A DNA stretch of 57,133 bases. Origin: Candidatus Cloacimonadota bacterium (GTDB taxonomy: Bacteria > UBA4055). Numbering within the stretch: position 1 is the stretch's first letter; each line of letters opens with the position of its first letter. Below, piece after piece: positions 52,852 through 57,133 of the stretch. The DNA lies in contig PDON01000071.1 of the NCBI GenBank assembly GCA_002742935.1, positions 1-57,133 of the forward strand. Direction: 5' to 3'. The translations under genes and the position numbers were made by a program. A model generated the notes under the pieces. That model searched no databases. It saw only the letters and a program-made list of their open reading frames with translations, and had not been told where the DNA came from.

Positions 52852-55482
52852 ATGACAGAAAAATTTGTGTACGCTTTTGAGGATGGTAACAAGGAGATGA
52901 AATCTCTTCTTGGAGGTAAAGGTGCTAATCTTTCGGAGATGAGTAATATAGGTTTACCTGTTCCTCCGGGTTTTACAATTACTACAAGAGCTTGTAATAA
53001 GTATTATGAAGATGGTCAAAAGATAGGGGAAGATCTAAAGAGTGATATTTTTAAATTTGTAGAGGATCTAGAAAAAAAGATAGGCAAAAAGTTTGGAAAT
53101 AAAGAAAACCCTCTTCTGGTTTCTGTAAGATCCGGTGCGGCCATATCTATGCCGGGAATGATGGATACTGTATTAAATCTTGGTTTAAATGATGAAGTGG
53201 CTAATGGTATGTCTGAGCTTACGGGAAACCCAAGACTTGTGTATGACAGTTATAGAAGATTTATTCAGATGTTTTCAGATGTTGTACTCGGTATAGAAAA
53301 ACACAACTTTGATCTTGTTTTTGATGGCGTTAAAGAGCAAAACAATATAGAGAATGATTTTGAGATACCTGTTGATCTTTTAAAAGTCATTATTGATGAC
53401 TATAAGGAGATTGTGGAGGAGGAGACAGGATCACCTTTCCCTGTAGAGCCTACAGAACAACTAATTTTAGCAGTTGATGCCGTGTTTAGATCTTGGAATA
53501 ATGAGAGAGCTATAATTTATAGAGATCTCAACAACATACCTCACGATATTGGAACTGCCGTAAATATTCAATCTATGGTATTTGGTAATATGGGTGATAG
53601 TTCAGGAACAGGTGTTGCCTTTACCAGAGATCCTGCGACAGGTGAAAAAAAATTGTTTGGTGAGTTTCTTATGAATGCTCAAGGTGAAGATGTTGTTGCA
53701 GGTATAAGAACTCCAAATAAAATTGAGGATTTAAAAGAGATTCTACCTAAAGCTTACAATCAGTTTATAGAGATAGCTGAACTTTTGGAAAAACATTACA
53801 AAGATATGCAGGATATTGAGTTTACCATTGAGAATGAGAAACTATTCTTGCTTCAGACGAGGAATGGTAAGAGAACGGCAGCCGCTTCTGTTAATATTGC
53901 CATAGATATGGTTAATGAGGGTGTTTTAACAAAATCTGAAGCAATTATGAAAATAGATCCTTTACAGATAGATCAACTACTTCACCCTACCTACGATGAT
54001 GAGGATCTTAAAAAAGCTACACTTATAGCAAAAGGTTTACCTGCTTCTCCAGGTGCTGCATCAGGAAAAATCTACTTTAACAGTCATGACCTTGAAGTAG
54101 CGAGTGAGAAGGGAGAAACCTGTATTCTTGTTAGAAACGAGACCTCTCCTGAAGATATTAAGGGTATGATTGCATCAAAAGGTATATTGACAGCCAGAGG
54201 AGGAATGACCTCTCATGCTGCTGTTGTTGCCAGAGGTATGGGAAAGTGTTGTGTTGCCGGTTGTAGCGAGCTTGAAGTTGATGAGAAAGGTAAAGTAATA
54301 AGGTGTGGAGATAAGGTTTATAAAGAGGGTGATTATATATCTCTTTACGGAAATACAGGTGCCGTATATGAGGGTAGTTTACCTACCAAAGATGTTACAT
54401 TTTCCGAAAGATTTAATCTCCTTTTAAGCTGGTCAGATCAACTTAGAACTCTAAAGGTAAGAACCAATGCGGATACACCTTTTGATTCTAAAACTGCCGT
54501 AGATTTTGGAGCTGAAGGTATAGGGCTTTGTAGAACCGAGCATATGTTCTTTGATGCGGAAAGAATTGTTAATGTAAGGGAGATGATTGTTGCTGAAAAT
54601 AGTCTGAAAAGGGAGAGGGCTCTTGAGAAACTGTTCCCTTATCAAGTAGATGATTTTATTGGTATATATGAAGCTATGGAAGAGAGACCTGTTACCATAA
54701 GATTATTAGACCCGCCTCTTCATGAATTTTTACCACACGGTGATGCTGAAATTGAAAAACTAGCCAAAGATCTCAATCTACAGTTTTCAGATCTTAAACA
54801 AACGGTTGAAGGTTTACAAGAGTTTAACCCAATGCTCGGTCACAGAGGTTGTAGGTTGGGTATAACCTATCCTGAAATCTATAAAATGCAAACAAAAGCA
54901 ATTATTACCGCAGCATTAAAGGTTAAGAAAGAGAAGGGTTTAAATATTGTACCTGAGATAATGATACCTCTAATTGGAATAGATAGGGAGATTGAAATTT
55001 TAAGGGAATCTATATGTGAAACTGCTGACGAGATAATAAAAGAGAGCGGAATGGAGTTAGACTATCTCGTAGGAACTATGATAGAGATTCCTAGAGCAGC
55101 ATTAACTGCTGATGAGGTTGCAAAATATGCAGATTTCTTCTCTTTTGGAACAAACGATCTAACTCAGATGGCTTACGGATTTAGTAGAGATGATTCAGGT
55201 AAATTTATAACAGAGTATAAAAAGCTTGGAATCTTTGAGAGGGATCCTTTTGTTTCAATTGATCAAAAAGGTGTAGGTAAGTTGATAAGCATGAGTGTTA
55301 AACTTGGAAGAGAGACAAAAAAGGATCTTAAAATTGGTATATGTGGAGAGCAGGGAGGAGACCCTGAATCTATAGATTTCTGCCATAGAACAGGATTGGA
55401 TTATGTTTCTTGTTCCCCTTACAGAGTACCTATAGCAAGGGTTGCAGCCGCACAAGCTGCTATTAAGTATTCCAATGAATAG
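52852..55482 (+). CDS. ppdK: Pyruvate, phosphate dikinase
   Basis: PPDK interconverts pyruvate, ATP and phosphate with PEP, AMP and pyrophosphate, in the cytosol. The N-terminal nucleotide-binding domain has LLGGKGANLSEM and RSGAAISMPGMMDTVLNLG. The swivelling phosphohistidine domain has GGMTSHAAVVARGMGKCCVAGC, with the catalytic His at residue 455 and the regulatory Thr two residues before. The PEP/pyruvate domain has GIGLCRTEHMFF, FGTNDLTQMAYGFSRDD and GICGEQGGDPESIDFC with the proton-donor Cys. Its 876 residues match the bacterial enzyme. It is under control of the adjacent regulator and closed by a strong terminator. In an anaerobe it may run in the ATP-forming direction. Confidence 0.98.
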   Translation: MTEKFVYAFEDGNKEMKSLLGGKGANLSEMSNIGLPVPPGFTITTRACNKYYEDGQKIGEDLKSDIFKFVEDLEKKIGKKFGNKENPLLVSVRSGAAISMPGMMDTVLNLGLNDEVANGMSELTGNPRLVYDSYRRFIQMFSDVVLGIEKHNFDLVFDGVKEQNNIENDFEIPVDLLKVIIDDYKEIVEEETGSPFPVEPTEQLILAVDAVFRSWNNERAIIYRDLNNIPHDIGTAVNIQSMVFGNMGDSSGTGVAFTRDPATGEKKLFGEFLMNAQGEDVVAGIRTPNKIEDLKEILPKAYNQFIEIAELLEKHYKDMQDIEFTIENEKLFLLQTRNGKRTAAASVNIAIDMVNEGVLTKSEAIMKIDPLQIDQLLHPTYDDEDLKKATLIAKGLPASPGAASGKIYFNSHDLEVASEKGETCILVRNETSPEDIKGMIASKGILTARGGMTSHAAVVARGMGKCCVAGCSELEVDEKGKVIRCGDKVYKEGDYISLYGNTGAVYEGSLPTKDVTFSERFNLLLSWSDQLRTLKVRTNADTPFDSKTAVDFGAEGIGLCRTEHMFFDAERIVNVREMIVAENSLKRERALEKLFPYQVDDFIGIYEAMEERPVTIRLLDPPLHEFLPHGDAEIEKLAKDLNLQFSDLKQTVEGLQEFNPMLGHRGCRLGITYPEIYKMQTKAIITAALKVKKEKGLNIVPEIMIPLIGIDREIEILRESICETADEIIKESGMELDYLVGTMIEIPRAALTADEVAKYADFFSFGTNDLTQMAYGFSRDDSGKFITEYKKLGIFERDPFVSIDQKGVGKLISMSVKLGRETKKDLKIGICGEQGGDPESIDFCHRTGLDYVSCSPYRVPIARVAAAQAAIKYSNE

Positions 55483-55505
55483 TTGGATTTGGTTTGTCTT
55501 AAAAT

Positions 55506-55535
55506 AAAAAAGGGTGGATTTTCCACCCTTTTTTT
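55506..55535. terminator. Intrinsic terminator after ppdK
   Basis: A perfect AAAAAAGGGTGGA / TCCACCCTTTTTT stem with a TTT loop lies about 25 bp after the ppdK stop. The A/T tracts on both sides would also serve the converging small membrane-protein gene. Confidence 0.93.
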
Positions 55536-55573
55536 ATGCCGAATTCAGGTTAACATATATTTTTATTTTCAAC

Positions 55574-55846
55574 TCAAGATCTCTTAATTGTTTTTTTTCT
55601 AATAGTATACTTTTCCGCAGATTCTCCACCAAATGCCCAAAACCAAGAAATTATTACTAGAACAGGATTAGTATCCCAGTAAATTGTTGTGGCTAAAATA
55701 GTAACTAAAAGTCTTGGTGCGAAGAAAAAACCCAGCCACCAAAAAAGTCCTCCAAAAGGAACGGATGAAAAAAAGAGTGTAAATCTTGGAAAGAAGAAGA
55801 TAGAAACAAGAAAAATAACTCCGTGTACATCCCAAAAATCAATCAT
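55574..55846 (-). CDS. Small conserved-looking membrane protein, function unknown
   Basis: This 90-residue protein has two or three hydrophobic segments: VIFLVSIFFFPRFTLFFSS, LFWWLGFFFAPRLLVTILAT and NPVLVIISWFWAFGGESAEK. The pattern (WDVHGV, FFPR, WWLG..FAPRLLV, TNPVL, GGESAEK) recalls small membrane proteins annotated as hypothetical in diverse bacteria. I cannot name a function. It ends close to the ppdK terminator and starts 72 bp from the CRISPR array. That adjacency puts it at the array's trailer end and does not by itself imply a CRISPR role. Confidence 0.75.
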   Translation of the reverse strand: MIDFWDVHGVIFLVSIFFFPRFTLFFSSVPFGGLFWWLGFFFAPRLLVTILATTIYWDTNPVLVIISWFWAFGGESAEKYTIRKKTIKRS

Positions 55847-55918
55847 AAAATATTCCTTATTTATTGTTATTTACTCTTGGTAACTCTGTTTAAAAAGAGA
55901 TAGCAAGAGAGTTAAGTA

Positions 55919-57133
55919 TTAGTAATCCTATTAAATCTAGGCTATTTCTCAAATGGATCGTGGAAGTTGTCTAAGTTGGTACTACTAGATGAGTCTGAGT
56001 TTTAATCCTATTAAATCTAGGCTATTTCTCAAATTGTGTCCAAAGACACACAGCCAGTAAGAGGCAGAGAGAGGATGTTTTAATCCTATTAAATCTAGGC
56101 TATTTCTCAAATAAAAATGACTATAGGGACTTCTATATAGTCAAAAATGGGGAACTTGAATTGTTTTAATCCTATTAAATCTAGGCTATTTCTCAAATGA
56201 TGAAGACGAGATTAAGAGTTAGATTTAAGTCTTTCACAGCTGTTTTAATCCTATTAAATCTAGGCTATTTCTCAAATTTATCATCTCTAGCATAAGGATT
56301 CTGCACAGCTAAGAAAGCTTCCGGGTTTTAATCCTATTAAATCTAGGCTATTTCTCAAATAGATAGGTTTTTACCATTCTTAGAATTTATATCCACCTAC
56401 AATGACGATCAGAGTTTTAATCCTATTAAATCTAGGCTATTTCTCAAATAAAGCTTCTAAAGAAAGCTAAAAAGGCTGTAGGATCTATAGATAGAGAGAT
56501 GTTTTAATCCTATTAAATCTAGGCTATTTCTCAAATTTCTATCTATAGCTGGACAAAATCATAAGATAAATAACAGTAAGAAAGAGTTTTAATCCTATTA
56601 AATCTAGGCTATTTCTCAAATAACAAAGTGATCTTGATAGTATGGAAAGACTTATGAGGATTGGAAAGGTTGAGTTTTAATCCTATTAAATCTAGGCTAT
56701 TTCTTAAATTTGGAGGGAGCAATACGCTCTGAAAGAGAAGATATTTATATTCAATTTGAAGGTTTTAATCCTATTAAATCTAGGCTATTTCTTAAATGGA
56801 GATATTTTATTTAACCAATCCATACAAACATATCAAAGAAGATTTAGTTTTAATCCTATTAAATCTAGGCTATTTCTTAAATTCATACATTAATAGAACA
56901 ACAAAAAGGTTTTGCGTTTAATAGAGGATTTGTTTTAATCCTATTAAATCTAGGCTATTTCTTAAATAAGGAACTAACTATCTTAATAAACTAAGACAAG
57001 ATCTTAATGATTTTGTGTTTTAATCCTATTAAATCTAGGCTATTTCTTAAATAAAAAAAGATAGTTAGTATAAAAGCTAACAATAAAAAAACTTTTCGTT
57101 TTAATCCTATTAAATCTAGGCTATTTCTTAAAT
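55919..57133 (-). CRISPR. CRISPR array: 15 visible 36-bp repeats, 14 spacers of 42-53 nt, running off the window
   Basis: The repeat (window orientation) starts GTTTTAATCC, contains CCTATTAAATCTAGG, which can fold as a 4-bp hairpin, and ends CTATTTCTCAAAT or CTATTTCTTAAAT. Repeats start at 55919, 55999, 56077, 56163, 56242, 56325, 56414, 56501, 56586, 56674, 56762, 56847, 56932, 57017 and 57098. Spacer lengths in order are 44, 42, 50, 43, 47, 53, 51, 49, 52, 52, 49, 49, 49 and 45. The first repeat has TTAGT instead of GTTTT at its left edge. In the opposite orientation the repeat ends GGATTAAAAC, close to the ATTGAAAC-type handle of type I-B and type III repeats. I therefore infer minus-strand transcription with the leader to the right, outside the window. 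No cas gene is in view. Confidence 0.97.

Noticed and set aside
55955..57097. Spacers targeting genes in this window (self-targeting)
   Set aside because: Translating the open frames of the spacers gave no match that I could see to the proteins encoded here. A full search of the rest of the genome was not possible.
1..57133. tRNA, rRNA, tmRNA, insertion sequences or prophage
   Set aside because: I looked for T-loop-like GGTTCRANNCC in gaps, transposase motifs and phage structural proteins and found none that stood up; one such string near 26080 is inside a coding region.

Overview
The window is AT-rich DNA packed with genes on both strands. It uses the standard code, arginine is almost always AGA/AGG, and intergenic spaces are short. 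It reads as chromosome, not phage or plasmid. The gene set suggests an anaerobic, Gram-negative (diderm) bacterium. Anaerobic metabolism is indicated by two ferredoxin-linked 2-oxoacid oxidoreductases (IorAB and a four-subunit KorDABC type) and by pyruvate phosphate dikinase with its regulator. An outer membrane is indicated by an LptE-like lipoprotein, a beta-barrel protein, ExbB/ExbD/TonB-like genes and several lipoproteins. The style (FGE-sulfatase-domain lipoprotein, GSYTSA-type sigma-54 activator, AgmX-type TonB protein, pilin cluster) resembles the FCB group or related candidate phyla. That placement is inference; no rRNA gene is present to settle it.

Layout. 1-5.4 kb: lumazine synthase (cut by the window edge) directly behind a PAS histidine kinase, then recG and purQ. 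5.8-12.4 kb: a lipoprotein with two near-identical Ig-like repeats, trpS, a lipoprotein amidase and an M3 peptidase. 12.7-15 kb: iorAB. 15.4-25 kb: an M20 amidohydrolase, a patatin-like hydrolase, then sbcD-sbcC behind a striking triple-palindrome control region, then rsmE, a DUF1858 protein and a squalene/phytoene synthase. 25-27.7 kb (minus strand): pilin-like genes, one apparently split by a 4-bp duplication. 28.4-31.3 kb: tldD/tldE. 31.6-35.4 kb: a RodZ-like protein and korDABC. 35.9-43.2 kb: a beta-barrel protein, an operon of two ExbB, two ExbD and one AgmX/TonB-like gene, a Xer recombinase and a multi-zinc-ribbon membrane protein. 43.4-45.8 kb: M18 aminopeptidase and EamA transporter. 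46.1-50.9 kb: a FapA-like protein, sigma-54 activator, LptE-like lipoprotein, HIT protein, TPR-like lipoprotein and DUF1232 protein in one direction. 50.9-55.5 kb: HAD phosphatase, the PPDK regulator and ppdK. 55.6 kb to the end: a small conserved-looking membrane protein and a CRISPR array that runs off the window.

The most unusual item is the CRISPR array: 15 visible 36-bp repeats with spacers of 42-53 nt that vary in length. A repeat variant changes at one point along the array and the leftmost repeat is degenerate, so growth was probably from the right. The spacers are about 60% purine on the plus strand. Together these suggest leftward transcription and crRNAs antisense to mRNAs, as expected for a type III-like, RNA-recognising system. 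No cas gene lies in the window, so the type is inference. The second notable item is three 16-bp palindromes spaced exactly 32 bp apart between the patatin-like gene and sbcD.
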